44,232 bases of DNA from Curtobacterium flaccumfaciens UCD-AKU (GTDB lineage Bacteria; Actinomycetota; Actinomycetes; Actinomycetales; Microbacteriaceae): NCBI RefSeq assembly GCF_000349565.1, contig NZ_KB714610.1, positions 147,291 to 191,522 of the forward strand, written 5' to 3'. The notes beneath the pieces are model-generated. The model ran no database searches, had not been told where the DNA came from, and saw only the letters and a program-made list of their open reading frames with translations. Shown piece by piece: positions 20,366 to 28,528 of the stretch. Within the stretch, counting starts at the first letter, position 1. Every line of letters starts with the position of its first letter. A program made the position numbers and the translations under genes.

Positions 20366-20513
20366 CGTCGCCGGCTGGAGCGAGTCCGGGTTGGCGAACG
20401 CGATCATCAGCATCGCCGAGGCGGACACCGCGGTGAAGGGCGGCTCGCGCGACGCGCACTACGCGCTCGAGGTCATGGTCCGCACCATCGCCCGACGCGG
20501 CGAGCCCCGCTGA
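19494..20513 (+). CDS. holA: DNA polymerase III delta subunit
   Basis: Predicted 339-aa clamp-loader subunit that opens the sliding clamp during replication. Family features include PAPVVLITGPEAFLADRA near the N-terminus, the AAA-like region with PSLFGEPRLVQVTNVEK, and the C-terminal collar domain ending HYALEVMVRTIARRG. ATG at 19494 has GGAAGGA 5 nt upstream. It lies entirely within the over-long comEC frame except for its last 148 nt. Downstream are a long inverted repeat and a strong bidirectional terminator shared with rpsT. Confidence 0.95.
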   Translation: MAAKKPARAAAKIDQVPWSGIRPAPVVLITGPEAFLADRARGVLKDLLQGEDPALEVHDLEADQYAPGLLATLASPSLFGEPRLVQVTNVEKCTDAFITETISYLQAPADDVTLVLRHGGGMRGKKLLDTIRSGVGGGVEVLCDELKRETDRIDFVNAEFRAARRRIAPSAVRTLVTAFADDLAELAAACRQLLADEAEEITDKVVDKYYGGRVETNAFKVADIALAGRSAPAIVELRHALATGEAPVPIVAAFASKIRTMAKVSAFRGPSGQAASALGMAPWQVQRAQRDVAGWSESGLANAIISIAEADTAVKGGSRDAHYALEVMVRTIARRGEPR

Positions 20514-20554
20514 GACGAGTCGCGCCTCCCGGATTTCCCGCGCCGATCAGCCGG

Positions 20555-20617
20555 CGCTTCGTGAGCAGAAGGGGTCGGGTCCGCCATCGCGACCCGACCG
20601 TTTCTGCTCACGAAGCG
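20555..20617. repeat. 63-bp long inverted repeat
   Basis: Two 27-nt arms (20555-20581 and 20591-20617) match at 25 of 27 positions around a 9-nt loop; the only mismatches are adjacent, at arm positions 17-18. The arm begins CGCTTCGTGAGCAGAA. It sits 41 nt after holA and is separate from the terminator at 20658. Possible roles are a second transcription barrier or a dispersed palindrome. Confidence 0.7.
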
Positions 20618-20657
20618 AACCACACGCGCGCAGCGCGCACAGCGCCCCACGCACGAC

Positions 20658-20688
20658 GAAGGCCCCGCACCAACGGTGCGGGGCCTTC
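20658..20688. terminator. Bidirectional terminator between holA and rpsT
   Basis: GAAGGCCCCGCACC (20658-20671) pairs perfectly with GGTGCGGGGCCTTC (20675-20688) around a 3-nt loop. It lies between two convergent genes, 20 nt beyond the rpsT stop, and should terminate both directions. Confidence 0.85.
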
Positions 20689-20708
20689 GGACCAGAAGGG
20701 TCAGGGCG

Positions 20709-20969
20709 TCAGAGCGACGAGACCTTCTTCGCGATGGCCGACTTGCGGTTCGCGGCCTGGTTCTTGTGGATGACACCCTTGCTCACGGCCTTGTCGAGCT
20801 TCTTCGACGCCAGGGCCAGGGCCGCGACGGCCTTGTCCTTGTCACCGGCGGCGACGGCGTCGTTGGCACGACGGATGTGCGTCTTGAGCTCCGACTTGTA
20901 CGCCTTGTTGCGCTCGGTGGCCTTGAGGTTGGTCTTGATGCGCTTGATCTGCGACTTGATGTTCGCCAT
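20709..20969 (-). CDS. rpsT: 30S ribosomal protein S20
   Basis: Predicted 86-aa basic protein, [20 protein letters not shown] at the start and a C-terminus ending [14 protein letters not shown]20 binds 16S rRNA in the 5' domain early in small-subunit assembly. AGGAG lies 6 nt before the ATG. holA (plus) and rpsT (minus) are convergent neighbours, a common actinobacterial order. Transcription probably starts at a TACCCT -10 on the minus strand (complement of 21010-21015), leaving a leader of about 35 nt. Confidence 0.98.
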   Translation of the reverse strand: MANIKSQIKRIKTNLKATERNKAYKSELKTHIRRANDAVAAGDKDKAVAALALASKKLDKAVSKGVIHKNQAANRKSAIAKKVSSL

Positions 20970-21178
20970 GAATTGCTCCTGCTCGTCTCGTACGGGTGGG
21001 CGCGACCGCAGGGTAGAGGGGCCCTTGGTCGCATCGCGTTCCACCCGTGGGCGGGGAACGCGGAAGCCAGCCACCAACACTACCAGGCCGCGGGGCCGCC
21101 ACCAAAGCACGAAACACCGCCGGATCGGCGGAAGCCCGCGGCCGACCGCGCCGAAATGCCGTGGCAACACGCAGCGGA

Positions 21179-21184
21179 TAGCGT
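21179..21184 (+). promoter_or_regulatory. -10 hexamer of the aminotransferase gene, leaderless geometry
   Basis: TAGCGT ends 7 nt before the ATG at 21192. No ribosome-binding sequence is present between them. Confidence 0.5.
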
Positions 21185-21191
21185 GACGGAC

Positions 21192-22358
21192 ATGCCCTCC
21201 CTCGCACCGCGCATCGACACCGTGCCCGCCTCCGGCATCCGGAGGGTCTTCGAGCAGGCGGCCCTGCTGCAGTCGAGCGGCACCGACGTCACGATGCTCG
21301 TGATCGGCGAGCCGGACGTCCCGGTGGCGCCGCACATCGGCGAGGCGGCCCGTCGTGCGTGGACCGAGGATCGCACCGGGTACACCCCGAACGGCGGGAT
21401 CGCGCCGCTCCGCGAGGCCGTCCGCGACAAGCTCCGCCGTGAGAACCGGATCGAGGCCGACCTCGAGCAGATCTGGATGACGATCGGCGCGACGCAGGCG
21501 CTGTTCCAGGCGATGACGCTGACCCTGAGCCCGGGTGACGAGGTGCTCGTGCCGGACCCCGGCTACACGACCTTCACGATGAACGCGCACATCATCGGGG
21601 CGACCCCGGTGCCGTACCGGCTGGAGCCGCAGCACGGGTTCGAGCCCGACCTGCCGGCCCTCGAGGCCAGCGTCACCGAACGCACCCGGGTGCTCGTCGT
21701 GAACTCGCCCTCGAACCCGCTCGGTTCGGTGTTCGGCGAGGAGACCCTCCGTGCGCTCCTCGCCTTCGCGAAGCGGCACGACCTCTGGGTGATCAGCGAC
21801 GAGGTCTACGAGTACTTCACCTACGGTACCCGCCACGTCAGCCTGGCCGCGCTCGACGAGGACGACCGCGTGTTCTCGGCGTTCTCGCTGAGCAAGACGT
21901 ACGCGATGACCGGTGTCCGTGTCGGGTACCTCGTCACCCCGAAGGGCCTCGGCGCGACGATGCGGACCACGCAGGAAGCGATGATCAGCTGCGTCGCCGA
22001 ACCCGACCAGTACGCGGCCCTCGCGGCGATCGTGGGGGACCACTCCGCGGTGCGCGACGCCCGGGAGCACTACCGCGCGAACCTCGAGGTCGCGAAGGAG
22101 ACGCTCGACGCCGCCGGCATCCGGTACCTCGACCCGCGCGGGGCGTTCTACCTGTGGATCGACATGTCGCACGCTTCCGACGGCGACATCGCCGAGTGGG
22201 CGCTCGGGTTCCTGCAGCGTGAACGGGTCGCCGTCGCGCCGGGCAGCGCCTTCGGACGCTCCGGCGAGGGGTGGATCCGCGTCTGCCTCGCCGCCACCGC
22301 GGACGACCTGCGGCGCGGCCTGGGCGCGCTGCCGGCTCCGGCGCACGCGGCCGTCTGA
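21192..22358 (+). CDS. PLP-dependent class I/II aminotransferase
   Basis: Predicted 388-aa fold-type I aminotransferase. Visible features are [16 protein letters not shown] near residues 57-72, PDPGYTTF near 120-127 in the cofactor-binding region, [11 protein letters not shown] near 174-184, the aspartate in [11 protein letters not shown] that contacts the pyridine nitrogen, [17 protein letters not shown] with the catalytic lysine near 237, and WIRVCLAAT with the substrate-carboxylate arginine. This is the AAT-I subgroup related to aspartate and kynurenine aminotransferases; the amino-acid donor cannot be assigned. It is monocistronic by spacing, divergent from rpsT and 289 nt before lepA. 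Confidence 0.92.
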   Translation: MPSLAPRIDTVPASGIRRVFEQAALLQSSGTDVTMLVIGEPDVPVAPHIGEAARRAWTEDRTGYTPNGGIAPLREAVRDKLRRENRIEADLEQIWMTIGATQALFQAMTLTLSPGDEVLVPDPGYTTFTMNAHIIGATPVPYRLEPQHGFEPDLPALEASVTERTRVLVVNSPSNPLGSVFGEETLRALLAFAKRHDLWVISDEVYEYFTYGTRHVSLAALDEDDRVFSAFSLSKTYAMTGVRVGYLVTPKGLGATMRTTQEAMISCVAEPDQYAALAAIVGDHSAVRDAREHYRANLEVAKETLDAAGIRYLDPRGAFYLWIDMSHASDGDIAEWALGFLQRERVAVAPGSAFGRSGEGWIRVCLAATADDLRRGLGALPAPAHAAV

Positions 22359-22402
22359 CGCGGTTCACGCGGCGGGGAGGCCCGGTGCCGGTCGGCAGGT
22401 CG

Positions 22403-22570
22403 GCGCACGGTGCGCGGTCCTCCACCTGGTGCGAGGATGCTCGCCCCGTGCCGAGCAGCATCCGGTCACCGGGCGGTCAACGGCGCACGGACCCGCCGAC
22501 CTCGCACCGTGCGGGGTCCGGCACGCCGACGCGAGAGCGCACCGGAAGCGGATCAACCGCGCACCGTGCG
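22403..22570. repeat. Three short palindromes upstream of lepA
   Basis: The 289-nt gap before lepA holds three perfect odd-length palindromes built on CGCAC-S-GTGCG: 22403-22415 (extended to GCGCAC-G-GTGCGC), 22503-22513 and 22560-22570, plus partial copies at 22493-22499 and 22536-22542. They could be protein-binding sites. GAGACTGTT just downstream may contain the lepA -10. Otherwise I see nothing in this gap. Confidence 0.4.
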
Positions 22571-22647
22571 TGGCGGACGCGCGCCGTGCCTCCAGGGCGG
22601 GTGAAGCGTGGGAGACTGTTGCGACCGTCCGACCCACCTGAGGAACC

Positions 22648-24495
22648 GTGAGCCCACAAGCATCCGCTCCGCTGGAGCCCGCAGCGACCCCGGCCGACGC
22701 GATCCGCAACTTCTGCATCATCGCGCACATCGACCACGGCAAGTCGACGCTGGCCGACCGCATGCTGTCGATCACCGGCATCGTCGAGGACCGCGCGATG
22801 CGTGCGCAGTACCTCGACCGCATGGACATCGAGCGCGAGCGCGGCATCACGATCAAGTCGCAGGCCGTCCGCATGCCGTGGGAACTCGACGGTGAGACCT
22901 TCGCGTTGAACATGATCGACACCCCCGGGCACGTCGACTTCTCGTACGAGGTCTCGCGGTCCCTGGCGGCGTGCGAGGGCGCGATCCTGCTCGTCGACGC
23001 CGCGCAGGGCATCGAGGCGCAGACGCTCGCGAACCTGTACCTGGCGCTCGAGAACGACCTCGAGATCATCCCGGTCCTCAACAAGATCGACCTGCCCGCG
23101 GCCGAGCCGGACAAGTACGCCGCCGAGCTCGCGCAGCTCATCGGTGGCAAGCCCGAGGACGTCCTCCGGGTCTCCGGCAAGACGGGCGTCGGCGTGCCCG
23201 AGCTCCTCGACCTGGTGGTCCGCCGCGTGCCGGCCCCCGTCGGCGACGCCGAGGCCGCGCCCCGCGCGATGATCTTCGACTCGGTCTACGACAGCTACCG
23301 CGGTGTCGTCACCTACGTCCGCATGATCGACGGCACCATCTCGCCCCGCGAGAAGGTCCAGATGATGTCGACCAAGTCGACGCACGAGATCCTGGAGATC
23401 GGGGTCTCGAGCCCGGAGCCGAAGCCCACCAAGGGCCTGTCGGTCGGCGAGGTCGGCTACCTGATCACCGGCGTGAAGGACGTCCGCCAGTCGAAGGTCG
23501 GCGACACCGTCACCAGCGCGCAGAAGCCGGCGACCCAGGCGCTGCCCGGCTACACCGACCCGAAGCCGATGGTGTTCTCGGGCCTGTACCCGATCGACGG
23601 CAGCGACTACCCGGTGCTCCGTGAAGCGCTCGACAAGCTCAAGCTCTCCGACGCCGCACTGGTCTACGAGCCGGAGACCTCGGTCGCGCTCGGCTTCGGG
23701 TTCCGCTGCGGGTTCCTCGGGCTGCTGCACCTCGAGATCATCACCGAGCGGCTGTCCCGCGAGTTCGGCCTCGACCTCATCACCACCGCCCCGAGCGTGA
23801 TCTACGAGGTCACGACCGAGGACAACGCCGTGACCGAGGTCACGAACCCCTCGGAGTTCCCGACCGGGCGCATCGTCGAGGTCCGCGAGCCGATGGTCCG
23901 CGCCGCGATCCTGGCCCCGAAGGACTACGTCGGCGCGATCATGGAGCTCTGCCAGCAGCGCCGTGGCTCCCTGCTCGGCATGGAGTACCTCGGCGAGGAC
24001 CGCGTCGAGATCCGCTACGAGATGCCCCTCGGCGAGATCGTCTTCGACTTCTTCGACCAGCTGAAGAGCAAGACCCAGGGGTACGCGTCGCTCGACTACG
24101 AGCCCACCGGCGACCAGGCCGCCGACCTCGTCAAGGTCGACATCCTGCTGCAGGGCGACCAGGTCGACGCGTTCAGTGCGATCGTGCACCGCGACAAGGC
24201 GTACGCCTACGGCACGCTCATGACCGAGCGGCTGCGCAAGCTCATCCCGCGCCAGCAGTTCGAGGTGCCGATCCAGGCCGCCATCGGCGCCCGCATCATC
24301 GCCCGCGAGAGCATCCGCGCCATGCGCAAGGACGTCCTGGCCAAGTGCTACGGCGGTGACATCACCCGCAAGCGCAAGCTCCTCGAGAAGCAGAAGGAGG
24401 GCAAGAAGCGCATGAAGACCATCGGTCGGGTCGAGGTCCCGCAGGAAGCCTTCATCGCGGCGCTCTCCGGCGACGTCGAAGAGAAGAAGAAGTAG
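22648..24495 (+). CDS. lepA: Elongation factor 4 (LepA), ribosome-associated GTPase
   Basis: Predicted 615-aa translational GTPase that acts on the ribosome during initiation, stress or biogenesis. G1 [13 protein letters not shown] lies near residues 26-38, switch I near [15 protein letters not shown]3 [12 protein letters not shown] near 92, and G4 [12 protein letters not shown] near 147. The LepA-specific C-terminal domain ends with [32 protein letters not shown] at 22648 is supported by TGAGGA about 5 nt upstream. It converges with a small membrane-protein gene 7 nt beyond its stop. Confidence 0.98.
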   Translation: MSPQASAPLEPAATPADAIRNFCIIAHIDHGKSTLADRMLSITGIVEDRAMRAQYLDRMDIERERGITIKSQAVRMPWELDGETFALNMIDTPGHVDFSYEVSRSLAACEGAILLVDAAQGIEAQTLANLYLALENDLEIIPVLNKIDLPAAEPDKYAAELAQLIGGKPEDVLRVSGKTGVGVPELLDLVVRRVPAPVGDAEAAPRAMIFDSVYDSYRGVVTYVRMIDGTISPREKVQMMSTKSTHEILEIGVSSPEPKPTKGLSVGEVGYLITGVKDVRQSKVGDTVTSAQKPATQALPGYTDPKPMVFSGLYPIDGSDYPVLREALDKLKLSDAALVYEPETSVALGFGFRCGFLGLLHLEIITERLSREFGLDLITTAPSVIYEVTTEDNAVTEVTNPSEFPTGRIVEVREPMVRAAILAPKDYVGAIMELCQQRRGSLLGMEYLGEDRVEIRYEMPLGEIVFDFFDQLKSKTQGYASLDYEPTGDQAADLVKVDILLQGDQVDAFSAIVHRDKAYAYGTLMTERLRKLIPRQQFEVPIQAAIGARIIARESIRAMRKDVLAKCYGGDITRKRKLLEKQKEGKKRMKTIGRVEVPQEAFIAALSGDVEEKKK

Positions 24496-24502
24496 CGCCG
24501 GT

Positions 24503-25000
24503 TCAGCCGGTGCGGCGGGCGCGGGCCCGCAGGGCGGCCAGGCCGAGGGCCGGGAGGCTCGCCGCGGCCAGTCCCGCCAGTGCGGTCCGCAGGATGGCCC
24601 AGTGGGCAGCCGCGTCGAAGTCGCTCTGTCGGCCCGAGGTGACCCCGGCGGCCACGGCGCCGACCACCATCGCGAGGGTCACCACCGCGAGGGCGAGCGG
24701 TAGTCGTCGCCCCGGGTGACGACGCACCGCGGACACCAGAGCGGCACCGAACAGCAGCACCCCGGCGCCGGCACAGCTGGCCCCGACGGCGGCGATGAGG
24801 TTCGCGGTGTCGAAGCCGGTCCAGGCCTCGGGGGCGAGTGCGACGGCGGCGTACCGGGCGGGGGACGCCGCAGCCGAGGTCGTCACGTCCACCAGCACCC
24901 GGGCGGCGGCCGCCAGGCCGAACGCGACGAGCGTGAGCACGGCGAGGGCAGCGGTCCGGCGGTCGACGGACCGCGGGCGGGCGGGGGTGGTGTGGGGCAC
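24503..25000 (-). CDS. Small four-helix membrane protein of unknown function
   Basis: Predicted 165-aa protein with four hydrophobic stretches, about residues 17-40, 66-89, 100-121 and 137-158, and a basic N-terminus and C-terminal RARARRTG. I recognise no family signature. The GTG at 25000 sits 6 nt after a TATCGT -10 on the minus strand and has AGCAGG just upstream, so either leaderless or leadered initiation is possible. It lies between lepA (convergent, 7-nt gap) and a DUF1990 gene (divergent, 131-nt gap). Confidence 0.7.
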   Translation of the reverse strand: MPHTTPARPRSVDRRTAALAVLTLVAFGLAAAARVLVDVTTSAAASPARYAAVALAPEAWTGFDTANLIAAVGASCAGAGVLLFGAALVSAVRRHPGRRLPLALAVVTLAMVVGAVAAGVTSGRQSDFDAAAHWAILRTALAGLAAASLPALGLAALRARARRTG

Positions 25001-25006
25001 CTGCTG

Positions 25007-25012
25007 ACGATA
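25007..25012 (-). promoter_or_regulatory. -10 hexamer of the small membrane-protein gene
   Basis: On the minus strand TATCGT ends 6 nt before the GTG at 25000, the leaderless spacing seen at several genes here. Confidence 0.45.
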
Positions 25013-25119
25013 GCCGCGTGGCGGGCGCTTGTCGGGCCTCCAGTTCGGGGCGCACCGGCGCCGCGCCGGTCGGGCTGAGCTGAGAGGGGATCGGTTCGAT
25101 CCGGGGCGGCCCGCCCAAG

Positions 25120-25125
25120 TAGCAT
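25120..25125 (+). promoter_or_regulatory. -10 hexamer of the DUF1990 gene, leaderless geometry
   Basis: TAGCAT ends 6 nt before the ATG at 25132, with no ribosome-binding sequence between. Confidence 0.5.
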
Positions 25126-25131
25126 GGCGGC

Positions 25132-25779
25132 ATGAGCATCCGCGGGAGCTACCGGACCGCCCTGACGTACGGCGCGGTGGGGGCGACCCAGGCGTCGGAC
25201 CTCATGACCTACCCGCCCGAGGGCTTCACCCCGGCCGAGTCGCGCGCGCGGATCGGACACGGCGACCAGCGGTTCGAGACCGCCGTGGTGCAGGCACTGA
25301 CGTGGCAGATCCAGGAGCGCAGCGGCGTGCGGGTCCGCGTCGAGGAGCAGCCCGACGACGACGAGGTCCGGTACAACCCGGTGACCTTCGACGACGACGG
25401 CGTGCCGATCGCTCCGGCGTCCATCGGGACGCCCCGGGTCGAGAAGTTCGCACCGGACGGCACACCGCTGCTGACGGCGGGCACGAGCGCGACCCTGACG
25501 ATCCACGCCTTCGGGCAGACCGTGCTTGCACCGGTGCGGGTCGTGTCGATCATCGACGAGCACGACCGCAAGGGCTTCGCGTACGGCACGCTCGAGGGGC
25601 ATCCGCTCTCCGGCGAGGAGTCGTTCGTCGTCGAGCGCACCCAGGACGGCTCGGTGTGGCTGCAGATCCGGCAGTTCTCGCAGCCGTCGAGCGCGAAGTG
25701 GCGTTTCGTCGCGCCGTTCGTGCGCCGGCAGCAGAAGGTCATGGCGGAGAAGTACCTGGCGGCGCTGCGGGGCGACTAG
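25132..25779 (+). CDS. DUF1990 family protein
   Basis: Predicted 215-aa soluble protein. The recognisable DUF1990 hallmark is FAYGTLEGHPLSGEESFVVE near residues 147-166, followed by VWLQIRQFSQPSSAKWRFVAP, and the N-terminal segment contains LTYGAVGATQ. DUF1990 proteins occur in actinobacteria and plants; no biochemical role is established to my knowledge. No signal peptide or membrane segment is seen. It is monocistronic by context and convergent with a HAD-phosphatase gene. Confidence 0.85.
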   Translation: MSIRGSYRTALTYGAVGATQASDLMTYPPEGFTPAESRARIGHGDQRFETAVVQALTWQIQERSGVRVRVEEQPDDDEVRYNPVTFDDDGVPIAPASIGTPRVEKFAPDGTPLLTAGTSATLTIHAFGQTVLAPVRVVSIIDEHDRKGFAYGTLEGHPLSGEESFVVERTQDGSVWLQIRQFSQPSSAKWRFVAPFVRRQQKVMAEKYLAALRGD

Positions 25780-25800
25780 GCGCCGGGGCCGCGCCTGTCG

Positions 25801-25862
25801 CGCGGGGGTCGTGGCCGTCGCGCCGGGGCGCGACGCGCGGGGGTCGTGGCCGTCGCGCCGGG
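25801..25862. repeat. 27-bp direct repeat with 35-bp period, hairpin-forming
   Basis: A 27-bp unit beginning CGCGGGGGTCGTGG occurs at 25801-25827 and again at 25836-25862. Across the first junction GTCGCGCC-gg-GGCGCGAC (25817-25834) forms a perfect hairpin. It lies between two convergent genes and may serve as a bidirectional terminator. Confidence 0.55.
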
Positions 25863-25878
25863 CGCGTCCGGCCACTGC

Positions 25879-26583
25879 TCAGCGCAGCGGCGGGAGCGCG
25901 GCGATCGCGTCCTCGATGAGCGCCGCGTCCTGCTGGCAGTCGCGCGCGACCGTCACGGCGTTCGTGTGCCGGAGCGCGTCGACGTCGTAGATGCCGGTGG
26001 CCACGGCCAGGAACGGGATGCCGGCGGCGTCGGCTGCCTCGCCGTCACGCGGGGTGTCGCCGACGATCACCGCCCGGGTGCCGACCAGGTCGGCGGCGGC
26101 ACGGTGGGTGACCCCCGCCCGCTCGACCTCGGTGTCGCCGAAGTACGAGTGCTCCCAGTCGAAGCCGTCGGGGTCGAACCCGGCGCCGGTGAGCTTCACC
26201 CGGGCGCGGTACTCCGAGTTGCCGGTGAGCAGCCCGTTGCGCCACCCGAGCTCGGCGAACCGGGTCAGGAGCGCCTTCGCTCCGGGGACGGGGCTGCGGT
26301 GGTCGCCGGAGGCGTGCCGTTCGGCGGTCAGGTCGTGCAGGTGCCGACTGACCGTGGGGACCAGGGTGTCCTCGAACGCGTGGGCGCGCACGTGCTCGGC
26401 GATGAGTCCGGCGTCGGTCCGGCCGTGCTGGTGCCCCACCCGCAGGGTGAGGTCGCGGCCCACCGCCCGCTCGAGGGCCAGGTGGTAGAGGTTGCCCGGG
26501 GACGACGCGTTCATCACGAGGGTGCCGTCGATGTCCCACAGGACCGTGGTGGGGACGGGATGGTGCTCCATGGCTCCCATCAT
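25879..26583 (-). CDS. HAD-superfamily phosphatase (phosphoglycolate phosphatase-like)
   Basis: Predicted 234-aa phosphohydrolase. HAD motifs are intact: LWDIDGTLV with the nucleophile aspartate near residue 16, LLTGN near 113 (motif II threonine), and VIVGDTPRDGEAADAAGIPF (motif IV). The helical cap between motifs I and II is of the type found in phosphoglycolate and pyrophosphate phosphatases; the substrate is not predictable. Possible starts are ATGs at 26583, 26580 and 26571; the first is used because of a -10-like CATTGT just upstream. The gene is divergent from hemW with overlapping promoters. Confidence 0.9.
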   Translation of the reverse strand: MMGAMEHHPVPTTVLWDIDGTLVMNASSPGNLYHLALERAVGRDLTLRVGHQHGRTDAGLIAEHVRAHAFEDTLVPTVSRHLHDLTAERHASGDHRSPVPGAKALLTRFAELGWRNGLLTGNSEYRARVKLTGAGFDPDGFDWEHSYFGDTEVERAGVTHRAAADLVGTRAVIVGDTPRDGEAADAAGIPFLAVATGIYDVDALRHTNAVTVARDCQQDAALIEDAIAALPPLR

Positions 26584-26587
26584 GACG

Positions 26588-26594
26588 GACAATG
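26588..26594. promoter_or_regulatory. Possible shared bidirectional -10 for the HAD gene and hemW
   Basis: GACAAT on the plus strand (26588-26593) ends 7 nt before the hemW ATG at 26601. The complement of 26589-26594 reads CATTGT and ends 5 nt before the HAD-gene ATG at 26583. One 7-bp segment could therefore serve as -10 for both genes. Confidence 0.35.
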
Positions 26595-26600
26595 GACTCC

Positions 26601-27854
26601 ATGCCGAGTGCTCTCCCGATCGCCGATCCAGCACCCGCGGACGGCCTGATCACGCCGTGGGCGGCAGCGGGCCCCGCCACCGGCCCCGGCGCTGCTCCCG
26701 CCGCCGGTGACGTCCCGTTCGGCGTCTACGTGCACGTCCCGTTCTGCCGTGTGCGCTGTGGCTACTGCGACTTCAACACCTACACGGCCTCCGAGCTCCG
26801 CGGCGTCCGTCGCGACGACTACGCCGGCCACGCCGTGCGCGAGATCGAGTGGGCCGCGACCGTGCTCGACCGTTCCGGCGTGCCGCGGCGCCCGGTGTCG
26901 ACCGTGTTCTTCGGCGGCGGGACCCCGACCATGCTGCCGGCGTCCGACCTGGCGATGATCCTGCGGGCGATCGACGACACGTGGGGCATCCTGCCCGGGG
27001 CCGAGGTCACCACCGAGGCGAACCCCGACTCCGTCGACGCGGCGTCGCTCGAGACCCTGCGGGCTGGCGGGTTCAACCGGATCAGCTACGGGATGCAGTC
27101 CGCGGTGCCGCACGTGCTCGCCACGCTCGACCGCACGCACGACCCCCTGCGGGTCCCCGTCGTCGTCGACCTCGCGAAGCAGCAGGGGCTCGACGTCTCG
27201 CTCGACCTGATCTACTCCACGCCGGGGGAGTCGCTCGCCGACTGGCGGACCTCGCTCGACGCCGCGATCGCGTGCGAGCCCGACCACGTGTCGGCCTACT
27301 CGCTCATCGTCGAGGACGGCACCGCGATGGGCCGCATGGTCGCCCGCGGTGAGCTCCCCGCCCCCGACGACGACCTGGCCGCCGACATGTACGAGCTCGC
27401 CGACCAGGTGCTCGGCGACGCCGGCTACTCCTGGTACGAGGTCTCGAACTGGGCGCGCGGCGACGGGCACGCGAGTCGCCACAACCTGTCCTACTGGAAG
27501 GGCCACGACTGGTGGGGCGTCGGCCCCGGTGCGCACTCCGCCGTCGCCGGTACCCGCTGGTGGAACGTCAAGCACCCGGCCGCCTACGCGAACCGGGTGC
27601 TGTCGGGGGAGTCGCCGGCCGCCGGCCGCGAGACCATCGACGACGAGACGCGGTACGTCGAGCGCCTGCTGCTCGCCGCGCGGGTCCGCGGGGAGCTCGC
27701 CACGAGCGAGATCCGCCAGGAGGCCCGTGGCCGGGTCGCCGGCCTCATCGCACGCGGGCTCGTGGACGGGTCGGCCGCGGTGCGGGGACGCATCGACCTG
27801 ACCCTGCAGGGGCGGCTGCTCGCCGACGCGGTGGTGCGGGAGCTGCTCGACTGA
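26601..27854 (+). CDS. hemW: HemW-like radical SAM protein (coproporphyrinogen III oxidase-related)
   Basis: Predicted 417-aa radical SAM enzyme. The cluster motif in FCRVRCGYCDF places cysteines at about residues 49, 53 and 56 (CX3CX2C). GGGTPTMLP follows near 110 and the HemN_C region lies at the end. It lacks the catalytic tail of true HemN. HemW homologues act as haem chaperones, although many are annotated as oxygen-independent coproporphyrinogen oxidases. The ATG at 26601 sits 7 nt after GACAAT; the ATG at 26592 is the alternative. The gene precedes the hrcA cluster, as in many actinobacteria, here with a DUF4870 gene inserted on the other strand. Confidence 0.92.
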   Translation: MPSALPIADPAPADGLITPWAAAGPATGPGAAPAAGDVPFGVYVHVPFCRVRCGYCDFNTYTASELRGVRRDDYAGHAVREIEWAATVLDRSGVPRRPVSTVFFGGGTPTMLPASDLAMILRAIDDTWGILPGAEVTTEANPDSVDAASLETLRAGGFNRISYGMQSAVPHVLATLDRTHDPLRVPVVVDLAKQQGLDVSLDLIYSTPGESLADWRTSLDAAIACEPDHVSAYSLIVEDGTAMGRMVARGELPAPDDDLAADMYELADQVLGDAGYSWYEVSNWARGDGHASRHNLSYWKGHDWWGVGPGAHSAVAGTRWWNVKHPAAYANRVLSGESPAAGRETIDDETRYVERLLLAARVRGELATSEIRQEARGRVAGLIARGLVDGSAAVRGRIDLTLQGRLLADAVVRELLD

Positions 27855-27891
27855 GCGGCGTTCGCACTGCTTGCTGCCGAGTGCGTGCCGC
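27855..27891. terminator. Hairpin between convergent hemW and DUF4870 genes
   Basis: GCGGC (27855-27859) and GCAC (27864-27867) pair with GTGC (27881-27884) and GCCGC (27887-27891), giving an interrupted stem that fills the whole gap. Confidence 0.5.
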
Positions 27892-28419
27892 TTACTGCTT
27901 GATGAACTCGATCGAGAGCGGGTAGCGGTAGAACTGGCCCTGGTTCGCGGCGATCGCGGCCATGATGCTGAAGATCAGCGACACGATGCCCGCGGCGAAG
28001 ATGATCAGGAGCCCGACCCCGAACACCGAGGTGAGGGAACCGACCACGTAGGCGATCGCCATCGTGATGTGGAAGTTCAGGGCGACCCGGGTGTGCTCGC
28101 GGATGAAGCCGCCGCGGTCGCGCAGGACCAGGTAGGCCACCAGCGGTGCGACCACGGTGAAGAAGATGCCGCCGATGTGTGTCAGCGTCGCCCAGAGGCG
28201 CTGGTCCTCGGGGCTCATCGGCTGGGGCGGGGTGTACCCGGAGGGGTACTGGGGCCCGCCGGGGTACTGGGGGCCGCCGGGCTGCTGCGGCCCGCCGGGG
28301 CCGGGGCCGTACTGGCCCCCGGGCTGCTGGGGGCCACTGGGCTGCTGGGGCCCGCCGGGCTGCTGCGGCCCGCCGGGCTGCTGGTCGGAAGGGCCGCCGG
28401 GCTGCTGTCCGTAGGTCAT
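27892..28419 (-). CDS. DUF4870 membrane protein with Pro/Gly/Gln-rich N-terminus
   Basis: Predicted 175-aa protein. Residues 1-67 are low-complexity repeats of G-G-P-Q-Q-P type, followed by PMSPEDQRLWATLTHIGGIF, the start of the DUF4870 domain. Three to four membrane helices follow (about 78-98, 112-150), with REHTRVALNFHITMAIAY as the conserved middle part. DUF4870 proteins have no established function; in Gram-positive bacteria the Pro-rich cytoplasmic N-terminus is common in small envelope proteins. The ATG at 28419 follows a minus-strand TACGCT -10 by 6 nt. It is convergent with hemW and divergent from hrcA. Confidence 0.85.
   Translation of the reverse strand: MTYGQQPGGPSDQQPGGPQQPGGPQQPSGPQQPGGQYGPGPGGPQQPGGPQYPGGPQYPSGYTPPQPMSPEDQRLWATLTHIGGIFFTVVAPLVAYLVLRDRGGFIREHTRVALNFHITMAIAYVVGSLTSVFGVGLLIIFAAGIVSLIFSIMAAIAANQGQFYRYPLSIEFIKQ
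28255..28400 (-). repeat. Coding tandem repeats for a Pro/Gly/Gln-rich tail
   Basis: Imperfect repeats of a GGGCCGCCGGGCTGCTG-like unit encode the G-G-P-Q-Q-P segment of the DUF4870 protein. Copy number could vary between strains by slippage. It is coding sequence, not CRISPR. Confidence 0.6.
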
Positions 28420-28425
28420 GGCGGA

Positions 28426-28431
28426 AGCGTA
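28426..28431 (-). promoter_or_regulatory. -10 hexamer of the DUF4870 gene, leaderless geometry
   Basis: On the minus strand TACGCT ends 6 nt before the ATG at 28419. Confidence 0.45.
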
Positions 28432-28474
28432 TCGGCCGACCGCCCGGAAGTCCCGGGCCGTCAGCGGTCGGGCG

Positions 28475-28480
28475 TAGGAT
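28475..28480 (+). promoter_or_regulatory. Candidate -10 of the hrcA operon
   Basis: TAGGAT lies 48 nt before the hrcA GTG, leaving a leader with a good AAGGAG ribosome-binding site. No CIRCE inverted repeat is present in this gap. Confidence 0.4.
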
Positions 28481-28528
28481 CAGCAGTCGACACGTCCGAG
28501 TGCCAGGTCGATCGGGAAGGAGACGCTC

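Noticed and set aside
28240..28410. CRISPR-like repeat array
   Set aside because: The repeats are in-frame codons for a Pro/Gly/Gln-rich protein segment, without spacers.
28481..28528. Possible CIRCE element upstream of hrcA
   Set aside because: Only a GAGTGC half is present; the paired TTAGCACTC arm and spacing are missing.
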